Shown here: positions 16,501-24,838 of the stretch, one piece after another
Numbering within the stretch: position 1 is the first letter of the stretch
How the letters are laid out: each line of letters starts with the position of its first letter
DNA from: a virus
Virus record (IMG/VR): IMGVR_UViG_3300003937_000145
Span: 1-44,441 of that record
Direction: 5' to 3' (one strand)
DNA: 44,441 bases
Program-made: the position numbers and the translations under genes
The notes under the pieces: model-generated
Told to the model about the DNA's origin: nothing
Databases searched by the model: none
Seen by the model: only the letters and a program-made list of their open reading frames with translations

Positions 16501-18598
16501 TCAATTAGGTACAGTATGGGGTGATTGGTCAACTAACTGGAGTGGCAATAGATCATGGCAAGGTGCTGGTGGTGATACACAAAACTTAGTTGAGACTGGA
16601 ACCGCTACAAGAACCGGTATTCAACAAACAATCGAAGTACAAACATCAAGATTTAGTGTTGGCGATCGTATTGTAGAGGTTAACTTTATACCATTTATGA
16701 GAACAAGATTGGTTGCCTTCTCTGCTACGCGCATGAAGCCAGCGACTCAAGTCTATGCATTCTTTGATGGCACAGCTGTAGCATCTTATGTTAAGAGTGG
16801 AAGCTATTCATATACGCCTTTAGTTGGTGTTAATACTGTTACTGCTCACCCAGGCACAGCATCTACTCTAACAACTGATGCGAACGGTGCAGTGAGTGGT
16901 ACATTCTTAATACCTAATAACTCTGCTCTCAATTTCCCAACAGGACAAAAAGAATTTAAATTAACTCAATCATCTACTAACGATGATGAAGTAACTACTA
17001 CATCAGCTACAGCAAATTATACTGCGGCCGGTTTATTAGAGACAAGAGAGAATGTTATTATTTCAACAAGAACTCCTGTAATCGCAAGAAATTCTGTGAC
17101 AGATACAACTAGTGATAGTCGAATTGTAGGAACTAGACAAATACAAAGGAATTGGGAAGATCCATTAGCACAATCAATATTACTTGACCAAGCTGCATTT
17201 ATTACTTCAGTAGATCTTTATTTTACTGCGAAAGATGCTGCTATACCGGTACAACTAAGCATACGCGAAATGGTAAACGGATTCCCAACTCAAAACGTTC
17301 TTCCATTTGCTAACGTAGTACTTAATCCTGGTTCAGTGAATACATCTGGTGCAACTACATTTACATTCCCATCACCAGTATATCTACAAGATAGCGTTGA
17401 ATATGCTATTGTTATTATAGCTAACTCTAATAAGTACACAGTACGTTATGCTGAGATTGGTAAAGAAGATCAAAACGGTAATAGAATATCACAACAACCA
17501 TACAATGGTGTATTATTCAAGTCGCAGAACGCTTCAACGTGGACAGCTGATCAGAATAAAGACTTAACGTTTGTATTGAAGAGAGCTGTATTTGATACTA
17601 CAACTCGTGTAGCTACATTAAGAAACTCTGCATTGCCTTCAAGACAATTGGTTGTAGATCCATTAACTACTGTAGTAAACACTGCAGCACAAGATAACAT
17701 TATTACTGTAGCTCATCGTGACCATAGTCATTCGGCTGGTGATTCAGTTACTCTTGCAGGGTTCGTTGCAACGAATGGTTATACAGCTGCTGAGTTAAAC
17801 AAAGCACATACAATTACTGCGATCGCAAGAGATAGTTATACAATTACGGTTGCTGCAGCTAATCACGCAGCAGCGATTACTGCCGGTAATGGTGGTGGTT
17901 CAGCGTGTCAAGCAACAGAAGGTTTAGAATGGAATACAGTTCGTCCAATGATTGCTCAAGTTGTATTACCTAATACCACATCATCTTATACAATTAAAGA
18001 TACAGCTGTTGGTAATGGTACATCGATTGGAACTACTGCGGCCGCTATTGTGCCTAATGAAGACTATACTCCATTATCACCTAAGGTTATTAAGCCTGGA
18101 GCAACACACACTGTTGAAGTTCAGAGTACATTTACATCTACTTCAAACTATTTATCTCCAGTGATTGATTTAGAAAGATCTTCGCTTATAACGATTGGTA
18201 ATAGGATTGATAACAGCGCTACAGTTGCAGAGACACATGCAACTAATGGATCTAACTTAGCGAAATATGTAACGAAGACGGTTCAATTAAATGATAGTTC
18301 TGATTCTTTAAGGATCTTATTAGATATTAATCGACCTAACGGATCATTTGTTGACGTATACTATAAGCTTGGTAATACAGCCGGAATATTTGATACCGGT
18401 GCATGGGTAGCAGCAACACCAACGGGCAATAATGGTGCAGTTGCATTCTCAGATGGAACTAAATATAACGAAACAGAATATACTGTTACGGCAGCAAATA
18501 CATTTACTATATTTGCTATTAAGATCGTAATGAGATCTGGAAGTACTAGTACTGTACCAATGTGTCAAGATCTTAGAGCTATAGCATTGAGAGTGTAA
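13535..18598 (+). CDS. Very large virion structural protein (DUF4815-type, marine T4-like)
   Basis: 1687 residues, the largest gene in the window. The opening (EQYQRILFRPGKAVQARELT followed by QLQSSLQHQI) is the hallmark of a DUF4815-type structural protein found after gp8 in cyanophage-like genomes. It probably forms a baseplate appendage or fibre-attachment structure equivalent in position to T4 gp9/gp10. The rest is beta-rich; about residues 735-900 carry conserved-looking LRSAIDFRPRVG and TPDEVTVKFIDQRRYTMRDI. Codon use shifts in GC-rich patches at about 14836-14916 and 15834-15872. Shine-Dalgarno AGGA precedes the ATG, and the end overlaps the next gene by TAATG. Confidence 0.8.
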   Translation: MAIAFNVEPYWDDFESVASGNTLSPKEQYQRILFRPGKAVQARELTQLQSSLQHQISATGDHLFKDGSVVVPGAVHLHNKIDYVRLSACNTSAVADIVGTEYSDGTNVARVIHATLASGDDSITLFVQYISGAVFANNASLTATGSKTATVANSNDANGKTPVGFGSIVSIEDGIYYIKRHFVTVKASTIVLNKYSPDVSFDIGLLVTESLVSSGTDSSLNDNATGTPNESAPGAHRYSITAVLSSQAVNASSGNFVLIARLESGVITKHARSAEYNLLEQELARRTFDESGNYYVNPFKTLIKTHQVSSPDATKLTAVVEPSKAYVRGFEIETLSNTNVHFDRARTSEVVDDKLVEMTHNNFIEVTAMTGTPDITTFGRISIENGSGTEIGTCRARSIERVSGNGATSASRYRIHIFDFTGTMTAATQLDDKEGTAAGTAFAATIADSGAATAYNIGPDSLVYELPYKRIKTLDGEVDESAADDFDFTYNVNRIVGSATVSGSGTATFTALSSGEQFGSKAANTNWILINDTNDGDGGEEVLVGDITINNSANPPSVVIANLPTSGDLGGGGSDGAVGDTVRLIAPMIRTLGQKTKTLSGNTAVAFNAGTDFTGTGQALGHADVHELVSVVETSGSANVTTHFELDNGQRDDYYDVGRIKKKTTSNYTAAVALTVTYKYFSHSTGDFFSVDSYTGQIDYSAIPKLGDIELRSAIDFRPRVGNAGGNFTGTGAITAVAPVRFSQFSTNIQYYLPRIDKIYLDSKGVFGVAPGVPAVFPVEPEIPTDSMHLYTLSIPAYTLTPDEVTVKFIDQRRYTMRDIGRIDKRISQIEYYSVLSFLEAEAQNKQILDGSNNPRFKSGYLVDAFSNTRMSNSGSSEYRASIDIPNRILRPPFAAGNAPLEYVPGSSATQKTGDLLTLPYTTNTTASNVISQTQYSGQINVNPYDVFNWTGSMTLTPSSDEWRDIDRRPEVVINNDGEFDSMMNALEPQLGTVWGDWSTNWSGNRSWQGAGGDTQNLVETGTATRTGIQQTIEVQTSRFSVGDRIVEVNFIPFMRTRLVAFSATRMKPATQVYAFFDGTAVASYVKSGSYSYTPLVGVNTVTAHPGTASTLTTDANGAVSGTFLIPNNSALNFPTGQKEFKLTQSSTNDDEVTTTSATANYTAAGLLETRENVIISTRTPVIARNSVTDTTSDSRIVGTRQIQRNWEDPLAQSILLDQAAFITSVDLYFTAKDAAIPVQLSIREMVNGFPTQNVLPFANVVLNPGSVNTSGATTFTFPSPVYLQDSVEYAIVIIANSNKYTVRYAEIGKEDQNGNRISQQPYNGVLFKSQNASTWTADQNKDLTFVLKRAVFDTTTRVATLRNSALPSRQLVVDPLTTVVNTAAQDNIITVAHRDHSHSAGDSVTLAGFVATNGYTAAELNKAHTITAIARDSYTITVAAANHAAAITAGNGGGSACQATEGLEWNTVRPMIAQVVLPNTTSSYTIKDTAVGNGTSIGTTAAAIVPNEDYTPLSPKVIKPGATHTVEVQSTFTSTSNYLSPVIDLERSSLITIGNRIDNSATVAETHATNGSNLAKYVTKTVQLNDSSDSLRILLDINRPNGSFVDVYYKLGNTAGIFDTGAWVAATPTGNNGAVAFSDGTKYNETEYTVTAANTFTIFAIKIVMRSGSTSTVPMCQDLRAIALRV

Positions 18599-18792
18599 TG
18601 AAGATACCTGTTTATGGACATCCTGGCATGGTAAGAGATACAAACTCAGGTGCTATTATAAATATGAATAGTGATGGTGTAATGCATTCAGCTAATAGAG
18701 CAAGAATGAAAGTAGATGCAAACAGATTAGATAAAGTAGAACAGGATGTATCGGAAATTAAAGATATGTTAAAACAATTAATAGAGAGATAA
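18598..18792 (+). CDS. Small coiled-coil protein between structural genes
   Basis: 64 residues. The N-terminus MKIPVYGHPGMVRDTNSGAI is followed by MNSDGVMHSANRARMKVDAN, and a C-terminal heptad helix (LDKVEQDVSEIKDMLKQLIE) probably oligomerises. The ATG is coupled to the preceding stop by TAATG, and the next gene starts 1 nt after its stop. I infer a small linker or chaperone for the adjoining fibre proteins, with no direct evidence. Confidence 0.7.
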   Translation: MKIPVYGHPGMVRDTNSGAIINMNSDGVMHSANRARMKVDANRLDKVEQDVSEIKDMLKQLIER

Positions 18793-18793
18793 T

Positions 18794-20113
18794 ATGGCAA
18801 CAGTAAACGTAACAACAGCAAATACATTTGAACAATGGAGAACTAAGACCAATGAGATAGGTACTGCGATTGGTGATATAAGCGAAGTCACAAATAGTGA
18901 TATTGGTGCCTCAACTATTGTTGCTGCTATAAAAGCACACCAAGGGATTGTCGCGGGTAGTATAACACTAACAGGTGGTGTTCAAATGACTGGTAACCTC
19001 GATTGGGCAGACAATGCTGCGATACGAATGGGTACTGGTGATGATTTAACAATAAAACATGATGGCACAAATTCTAGTTTAACAAATATAACGGGCCAAT
19101 TCAGACTTGGTGGTAATGATTTAAGATTACAAACACAGAATCATAGTGAAGATTATATTCTTTGTGTTGACGGTGGTGCAGTTACTCTACATTATAATGA
19201 TAATGCGAAGATTGCCACGACTAATACCGGTGTAGATGTCACAGGCGTAATCACAGCAGATGGTTTAACAATGTTAGACTCTCATGTTATTACACTTGGT
19301 ACTGGTAGTGACTTACTTATATCACACGATGGCACAAACAGTAAGATTGATAGTAACACAGGTGCATTAAAGATTCTAAGTGATGATATACAGATTAAGA
19401 ATGCTGCAGATGATGAGACATTACTTGCGGCGACAAATGGTAGTGCTGTAATTCTTTATCATAATAATGCTTCTAAGTTTGCAACGAGTTCAACAGGTGC
19501 TACAGTCACAGGCGGATTAGTTACAGGAACACTAACAGCTTCTGGAGTTATATCAGCAGCGGCCGGTGTATATGCTCCTGCTAGTGATACATTAGAATTA
19601 GGTGTTGACTCTACTGCAACGATAACAATAAATGACTCTGATAAGGTTGGTATTGGTAAAGCTCCTCACGGAACATATATAGTTGACGTAGATGGTGCAT
19701 TAAATGCTACTACATTATTATACGGCGGATCTGATATTTATGCAGGTGCGGCATTCCTTGAAGGTGTAGCAGATGCAGTTGGAGCAATGGTTAGTTCAAA
19801 TACTGAATCAGGCCTTTCAGTAACATACGACGATAGTGATAATACACTCGACTTTGATGTTAATGACCCAACAATCACGCTAACAGGTGACGTAACCGGT
19901 TCTGGCACAATGACGAACTTAGGTTCAGTAACTATCACAACTGCTGTTGCAGCGAGTGGTGTTAGTACAAATGATTTAGATGCTCTTGCAGTAACAGAAG
20001 CTAAGCTAGCTAATGACGCAGTATCAAGAGCGAAGCTAAAAGACGAAGTAACATTATTAATAATTAACGCTGCAGGAAGTACTGTGAAAACAATGTACGG
20101 TGCAGGTTCATAA
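18794..20113 (+). CDS. Tail fibre / adhesin-type structural protein
   Basis: 439 residues. The N-terminus (NTFEQWRTKTNEIGTAIGDI) is a likely attachment helix. The body contains short Gly/Asp repeats typical of trimeric fibres (IRMGTGDDLTIKHDGTNSSL; ITLGTGSDLLISHDGTNSKI; and twice a LLxxTNGSAVILYHNN-like strand). The C-terminal tip (LLIINAAGSTVKTMYGAGS) is nearly identical to that of the 927-residue fibre gene ending at 27622. It is probably a receptor-binding or fibre-shaft component anchored to the baseplate. A CATAAATA box and a short gap follow. Confidence 0.75.
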   Translation: MATVNVTTANTFEQWRTKTNEIGTAIGDISEVTNSDIGASTIVAAIKAHQGIVAGSITLTGGVQMTGNLDWADNAAIRMGTGDDLTIKHDGTNSSLTNITGQFRLGGNDLRLQTQNHSEDYILCVDGGAVTLHYNDNAKIATTNTGVDVTGVITADGLTMLDSHVITLGTGSDLLISHDGTNSKIDSNTGALKILSDDIQIKNAADDETLLAATNGSAVILYHNNASKFATSSTGATVTGGLVTGTLTASGVISAAAGVYAPASDTLELGVDSTATITINDSDKVGIGKAPHGTYIVDVDGALNATTLLYGGSDIYAGAAFLEGVADAVGAMVSSNTESGLSVTYDDSDNTLDFDVNDPTITLTGDVTGSGTMTNLGSVTITTAVAASGVSTNDLDALAVTEAKLANDAVSRAKLKDEVTLLIINAAGSTVKTMYGAGS

Positions 20114-20116
20114 TAA

Positions 20117-20124
20117 CATAAATA
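20117..20124 (+). promoter_or_regulatory. Late-promoter-like box CATAAATA
   Basis: CATAAATA, one mismatch from the TATAAATA consensus, in the 20-nt gap before the gene at 20134. A possible AGG Shine-Dalgarno overlaps its 3' side. Weak candidate. Confidence 0.3.
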
Positions 20125-20133
20125 GGTACAAGT

Positions 20134-20469
20134 ATGGCAGTATATTCAGATTTAAGTATAGACCAAGGAACAGATTTTACAGCTGAAGTGCAGATAGATG
20201 ATACAGATGGCACAACAGCAAATCTAACTGGCTATACGGTAGCAGGACAGATAAGAAAGACATATTCGTCTAGTACAAAAGTTGATTTTACATGTACGGT
20301 GTCTGATGCAGCTGCTGGAAAAATTACGATAGCATTAAGTAACACACAGACCAATGCGATGAAAGCTGGTCGATATGTATACGATGTTGAGATAACAAAA
20401 ACAAGTAACGCGTATAAAACACGAGTTATAGAGGGACAAGTGACAGTAACACCAGGAGTAACACAATAA
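20134..20469 (+). CDS. Small beta-sandwich fibre/baseplate accessory protein
   Basis: 111 residues. SIDQGTDFTAEVQIDDTDGT, then ANLTGYTVAGQIRKTYSS, AAGKITIALSNTQTNAM and KAGRYVYDVEI describe a small beta-sandwich domain of the kind found at the N-terminus of BppU-like baseplate proteins and as free-standing phage proteins. It is probably a virion decoration or a fibre-attachment subunit. The start ATG has AGG about 8 nt upstream. The stop overlaps the next ATG (TAATG). Confidence 0.7.
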   Translation: MAVYSDLSIDQGTDFTAEVQIDDTDGTTANLTGYTVAGQIRKTYSSSTKVDFTCTVSDAAAGKITIALSNTQTNAMKAGRYVYDVEITKTSNAYKTRVIEGQVTVTPGVTQ

Positions 20470-20717
20470 TGGCATTACAAGGTAAGATAACAACAACACC
20501 TAGTTTACAAGCCAAGAGCTCGCAGCAGAGGACTATCGAAGCTCAAAAAGTATTACTTACAACTGGCCAGAGTTTAGCGCAGCTAACAGATGTTGATATA
20601 TCTGCACGAACTGATGGATCATTGATGCAATATAATGCAACAGCGGCTAAGTTTGAGGTTAAATCACTCATAGAAGATACCGGTAGCTTGTTAAAAATTA
20701 ACGGTGGATCATTTTAA
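20469..20717 (+). CDS. Small fibre-associated protein, unknown
   Basis: 82 residues. It contains QKVLLTTGQSLAQLTDVDIS followed by ARTDGSLMQYNATAAKFEVK. This LxDVDxSxxxDGxLLxY/WxxxxxxF pattern is a phage fibre module, also seen in the 889- and 927-residue proteins as ADGSLLLYDTGNSVW. It probably works with the fibre genes around it, as an adaptor or a reduced fibre. It is coupled to the upstream gene by TAATG. Confidence 0.65.
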   Translation: MALQGKITTTPSLQAKSSQQRTIEAQKVLLTTGQSLAQLTDVDISARTDGSLMQYNATAAKFEVKSLIEDTGSLLKINGGSF

Positions 20718-20730
20718 AAGGGAATAGGAT

Positions 20731-21813
20731 ATGGCAGGCACAGTAATTATAACCAAATATAGTTTAGGAACAGGATCTCCTGCGACCGATGCACTAGCCG
20801 TCGGTGAACAAGCCTATTCATTTAATTCAGATAAATTATTTATTGGTGAAACATCGGGTTCAGATGTAGTAGCTAGAGTTATTGGTGGTCAAGTCTATAC
20901 AGACATGATGGACCACACAGCTGGTACGTTAACAGCGTCATCAGCAATCTTAGTAGATGCAAATTCAAAAATTGACCAATTACATGTTGATAATTTAACG
21001 TTAAATGGCAATGTTATTTCATCAACTAACACGAATGGTAACATCACTCTTACGCCAAATGGCAGTGGTTATGTTGTATTAGATGGATTAAACTATCCAA
21101 GAGCTGACGGTTCAAATGGTCAATTCTTAAAAACGGACGGTTCAGGTAATCTAACGTTTGGTACAGTAATTAGTTCACTAAGTATTGGTGCTGATTCAGG
21201 TTCAAATGATTCAGTAAACACTGGTGAAACTATTAACTTTGCTGGTGGTACAGGTGTAGATACAGCTGTAACAGATAACACAATCACAATTAATATTGGT
21301 CAGAGTGTTGCAACAAATGCTAATGTTCAGTTCGCTAATATTACAGCAACGGGCAACTTTACTGTTAATGGTACAACAACTACAGTCAATAGCACAGTAA
21401 CTACATTAGAAGATCCAATCTTAACATTAGGTACTTCGGCTTCATCAGGTGCTGATGATAACAAAGACCGAGGTGTTGAATTTAGATATAACGATGGATC
21501 AGCGCGAGTTGGTTTCATGGGTTGGGACGACTCAGCTGCTGGATTTACAATGTTGCAAAGCGCAACAAACACATCAGAAGTATTTTCTGGTACACCTGCC
21601 GCATTACATCTTGGCTCACTAACATTAGTGACTGATCTTGCTGTGGCACAAGGTGGTACAGGAGTAAGTTCACATACTGGAAATGGTTATTGGGTATCAA
21701 ATGCTGGTGGTACGGCACTAAGTTATATTACTGGTACACAATATCAGCACTTAGGCTTCACTTCAGGTGGAGTACCTCAAGCTTCAGGCACTATTGATGG
21801 CGGAACGTTCTAA
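20731..21813 (+). CDS. Tail fibre protein with Mtd_N-like head domain
   Basis: 360 residues. The N-terminal 55 residues (IITKYSLGTGSPATDALAVG, then EQAYSFNSDKLFIGET) resemble the small GELA/LxIGD attachment domain of tail fibres (Mtd N-terminal type). The middle has NGTTTTVNSTVTTLEDPILT, then DDNKDRGVEFRYNDGSARVG and FMGWDDSAAGFTML, a module repeated in diverged form in the two larger fibre genes. The C-terminus (GNGYWVSNAGGTALSYITGT) is Gly-rich. Likely a fibre shaft or short fibre. AGGA lies close upstream of the ATG. Confidence 0.75.
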   Translation: MAGTVIITKYSLGTGSPATDALAVGEQAYSFNSDKLFIGETSGSDVVARVIGGQVYTDMMDHTAGTLTASSAILVDANSKIDQLHVDNLTLNGNVISSTNTNGNITLTPNGSGYVVLDGLNYPRADGSNGQFLKTDGSGNLTFGTVISSLSIGADSGSNDSVNTGETINFAGGTGVDTAVTDNTITINIGQSVATNANVQFANITATGNFTVNGTTTTVNSTVTTLEDPILTLGTSASSGADDNKDRGVEFRYNDGSARVGFMGWDDSAAGFTMLQSATNTSEVFSGTPAALHLGSLTLVTDLAVAQGGTGVSSHTGNGYWVSNAGGTALSYITGTQYQHLGFTSGGVPQASGTIDGGTF

Positions 21814-21839
21814 TTAATTTGAATTGAGTTTAATTATAT

Positions 21840-21847
21840 TATAAATA
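21840..21847 (+). promoter_or_regulatory. Late promoter box TATAAATA before the large fibre genes
   Basis: An exact TATAAATA in the 82-nt gap at 21814-21895. The predicted start (about 21853) is followed at once by a perfect 18-bp palindrome and then by the ATG at 21896. Confidence 0.55.
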
Positions 21848-21854
21848 ACATTAT

Positions 21855-21872
21855 GGTGATTATATAATCACC
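21855..21872 (+). repeat. Perfect 18-bp palindrome at the 5' end of the fibre transcript
   Basis: GGTGATTATATAATCACC is its own reverse complement. In RNA it folds as a 7-bp stem with a 4-nt loop. It lies right after the predicted late transcription start, so it could be a 5' stabilising hairpin. It could also help end the upstream transcript, although no U-run follows (TTAAAC). Confidence 0.6.
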
Positions 21873-21895
21873 TTAAACAATTAGATGGCATATAT

Positions 21896-22153
21896 ATGGC
21901 AGGAACAGTAGTAAAAATCAAGCAATCGACGGTTGCGGGAAAGAAACCCGTAGCTAACGATCTCCAACAAGGCGAATTAGCTCTTAACGTTTCAGACCAA
22001 ATTTTATATTCCAAGGATGCTAGTGGAGAAATATTCTCTATTGGTTCAGAAAAAGTAATAGATATGGGTAACTGGAATAGTGATATACTTTTAGATGGTG
22101 AAACTGCGGGTATTTCAGTCCTTAAAACATATGACGGAGGAGCCTCACTGTGA
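21896..22153 (+). CDS. Short stand-alone fibre head domain
   Basis: 85 residues. KIKQSTVAGKKPVANDLQQG, then ELALNVSDQILYSKDASGEI, is a free-standing copy of the GELAxNxxDxxLYxKD attachment domain found at fibre N-termini. The last codons overlap the next gene's GTG (GTGA), so it may form a complex with, or have been split from, the 889-residue fibre. The start MAGTVVKIK resembles the start of the 360-residue fibre (MAGTVIITK), suggesting duplication. No Shine-Dalgarno stands out. Confidence 0.65.
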   Translation: MAGTVVKIKQSTVAGKKPVANDLQQGELALNVSDQILYSKDASGEIFSIGSEKVIDMGNWNSDILLDGETAGISVLKTYDGGASL

Positions 22154-24819
22154 GTACAATCTTTAAATTAAGAAGAGATACGGCCGCTAACTGGTCGAGC
22201 AATAACCCGACACTCGCTGATGGTGAATTAGGATTAGATAAAACAAATACCTATCTAAAAGTTGGTGATGGTTCCACAGCATGGAATGCATTAGGCCAAT
22301 TTACACAAAGTGGTGAAACTATTGCAGATACTGTTGGTGCAATGGTCGCATCAAATACTGAGACCTTTATTACGGTAACCTACGATGATTCAGATAATAC
22401 ACTTGACTTTGTAGTTCCAGTATTAGACGAGGATAACCTCGCATCGAATTCAGCAACACAATTAGCTACACAGCAATCAATTAAAGCTTATGTGGATGCA
22501 CAAGTAACAGCTCAAGATTTAGATTTAACTGCCGATGATTCAGGTTCACTCTCTATTGATTTAGATAGCACCGTATTGGGTATCGGTGGTTCTACAGGTA
22601 TTAATACATCTATATCTGGAAACAATATACACATCGCAATTGACAATACAGTTGCCACCCTAACAGGTTCACAAACATTAGCAAGTAAAACATTAACAAG
22701 TCCTGTCATTAATACAGGCGTAAGTGGTTCGGCTATATTAGATGAAGACAATATGGCAACTAATTCAGCTACTCAGTTAGCAACTCAACAAAGTATTAAG
22801 GCTTATGTTGATGCTCAAGTAGATACAGCTGATACTCTTGCCGAATTAAATGATACTACTATTACTTCAGCCGCAGATGGTTCATTACTATTATATGATA
22901 CAGGCAATTCAGTTTGGATTGACAATGTCATGTCAGGTGACGCTACTCTAGCTGATACCGGTGCAATAACACTTGCTACAGTTAATTCTAACGTAGGTCA
23001 ATTTGGTTCTTCAACAGCAATTCCAATTGTCACAGCAAATGCTAAAGGTTTAGTTACGGCTGTAAGCACTGCTTCTATCACGACATCGTTAACGGTTGGA
23101 GCTGATTCAGGAAGTAATGATGCAGTAGCTCTAGCGAGTGATGTATTAGATTTCTCAGGTGGTACAGGTATTGATACAACAGTATCTAATAACGATATCT
23201 CAATTGCTATTGATGGTACTGTCACGACATTAATTGGTTCACAGACATTAACGAATAAAACATTAACAAGTCCAGTATTAAATACGGCTGTTAGTGGTTC
23301 TGCTGTATTAGATGAAGATAATATGGCATCTAACTCAGCTACTCAAATAGCTACTCAACAATCTATTAAAGCATATGTCGACGCTGTTGATTTAGATGTT
23401 GCTGGTGATTCTGGCACAGGTGTAATTGAATTTGCTTCTGAAACACTCACAGTTGCAGGTACAGCAAATGAAGTTGAAACAGCCATGTCAGGTAATACTC
23501 TTACGATTGGATTACCTACTAACGTCACAATCGCAGGTAACTTAACCGTTGCAGGTACACAAACAACAGTTTCATCGACTACGATCAATGTTGCAGACCC
23601 ACTATTAAAGTTAGCTAATACTAATAGCGCAGCCGATGCTGTTGATATTGGTTTTTATGGTTTATATGACACGAGTGGTTCACAAGATCTATACTCTGGT
23701 CTATTTAGAGATGCATCAGATTCTGGTAAATGGAAATTATTTAAAGATTCACAGGCAGAACCAACAACTACGGTTAATGTAGGTGCTACAGGCCATGCGA
23801 CTGGTACATTGGTTGCTAACTTAGAAGGTAATGTAACGGGTAATGTAACAGGTAATACATCTGGTACAGCCGCTACAGTTACAGGTGCAGCTCAAACAGC
23901 TATTACTTCAGTAGGTACACTCACAGCATTACAAGTTGATAACATTAATATTAACGGAAATACTATTTCAACCACTGGTGGTACTGATTTAAATATTGGT
24001 CCTGTGGCTGGACAACAAGTTGTATTAGATGGCACAATTGTTGTTGACGCTGGTGTTGTTACAGGTGCTACAAGTATTACATCAACAGCATTTGTTGGTG
24101 CCTTAACCGGTGATGCTTCAGGTAGTGCGGGTACTGTAACAAGTATTGCAGCTCATATTAAAGATGAAGATAATATGGCATCTGATTCAGCTACACATGT
24201 TCCATCACAGCAATCTACTAAAGCATATGTCGATGCTCAAGTAGCAGGTAAAGATAATACTGATGAGATAACTGAAGGTTCATCGAATCTATATTTTACA
24301 AACGAAAGAGTTGATGATCGTGTAAATGCATTAATTATTGGTGGTACAAACGTAACTGCAACATATAATGATGCTGCAAACACATTAACAATATCTGCTA
24401 ACGAAGGTGCAAGTGGATATAACCTATCGTCCAACGATACAGATGACCTTAGTGAAGGTTCAACGAATAAATATGCATCAGCAACAAATGTAGAAGCTGC
24501 TGGCGCTGTAATGGAATCAGGTAATACTGCTTCCGCAAAGATACCTTCTGGAACAACTGCACAAAGAGATGGATCTCCAAGTGCTGGTTTCTTCAGATGG
24601 AATACTACTTTATCTCAAGCAGAGATATATACAGGTAGTGAATGGGGATTAGTTGGTGGCGGTAACGTTACAAAATCACCATCATGGGAACACGAGTCGG
24701 TTGTTTCAACAGATTATGTCATGGAAGACGGAAACAATATGATTTCAGCAGGCCCGATTATGATTAATTCAGGGAGTTCGGTTACAGTCGGAAGCGACAG
24801 TGTCTGGGCAATAATTTAA
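22150..24819 (+). CDS. Large modular tail fibre protein
   Basis: 889 residues from GTG (GTGA overlap with the previous stop). The N-terminal domain (IFKLRRDTAANWSSNNPTLA, then DGELGLDKTNTYLKVGDGST) is the Mtd_N/hyaluronidase-type fibre head. The body has four copies of a DEDNMASNSATQLATQQSIK-like segment (followed by AYVDAQ), one ADGSLLLYDTGNSVWIDNVM segment, and a TTVSSTTINVADPLLKLANT module with SGKWKLFKDSQAEPTTTVN. The C-terminus differs from the other fibres (SPSWEHESVVSTDYVMEDGN), so this may be a separate receptor-binding tip. Probably a trimeric long-fibre subunit. Confidence 0.78.
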   Translation: MSTIFKLRRDTAANWSSNNPTLADGELGLDKTNTYLKVGDGSTAWNALGQFTQSGETIADTVGAMVASNTETFITVTYDDSDNTLDFVVPVLDEDNLASNSATQLATQQSIKAYVDAQVTAQDLDLTADDSGSLSIDLDSTVLGIGGSTGINTSISGNNIHIAIDNTVATLTGSQTLASKTLTSPVINTGVSGSAILDEDNMATNSATQLATQQSIKAYVDAQVDTADTLAELNDTTITSAADGSLLLYDTGNSVWIDNVMSGDATLADTGAITLATVNSNVGQFGSSTAIPIVTANAKGLVTAVSTASITTSLTVGADSGSNDAVALASDVLDFSGGTGIDTTVSNNDISIAIDGTVTTLIGSQTLTNKTLTSPVLNTAVSGSAVLDEDNMASNSATQIATQQSIKAYVDAVDLDVAGDSGTGVIEFASETLTVAGTANEVETAMSGNTLTIGLPTNVTIAGNLTVAGTQTTVSSTTINVADPLLKLANTNSAADAVDIGFYGLYDTSGSQDLYSGLFRDASDSGKWKLFKDSQAEPTTTVNVGATGHATGTLVANLEGNVTGNVTGNTSGTAATVTGAAQTAITSVGTLTALQVDNININGNTISTTGGTDLNIGPVAGQQVVLDGTIVVDAGVVTGATSITSTAFVGALTGDASGSAGTVTSIAAHIKDEDNMASDSATHVPSQQSTKAYVDAQVAGKDNTDEITEGSSNLYFTNERVDDRVNALIIGGTNVTATYNDAANTLTISANEGASGYNLSSNDTDDLSEGSTNKYASATNVEAAGAVMESGNTASAKIPSGTTAQRDGSPSAGFFRWNTTLSQAEIYTGSEWGLVGGGNVTKSPSWEHESVVSTDYVMEDGNNMISAGPIMINSGSSVTVGSDSVWAII

Positions 24820-24838
24820 AAATAGGAGAGACAAAAAA

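Noticed and set aside
18657-18664. TATAAATA inside the 64-residue gene
   Set aside because: Within coding sequence and 130 nt from the next start; a chance match is likely.
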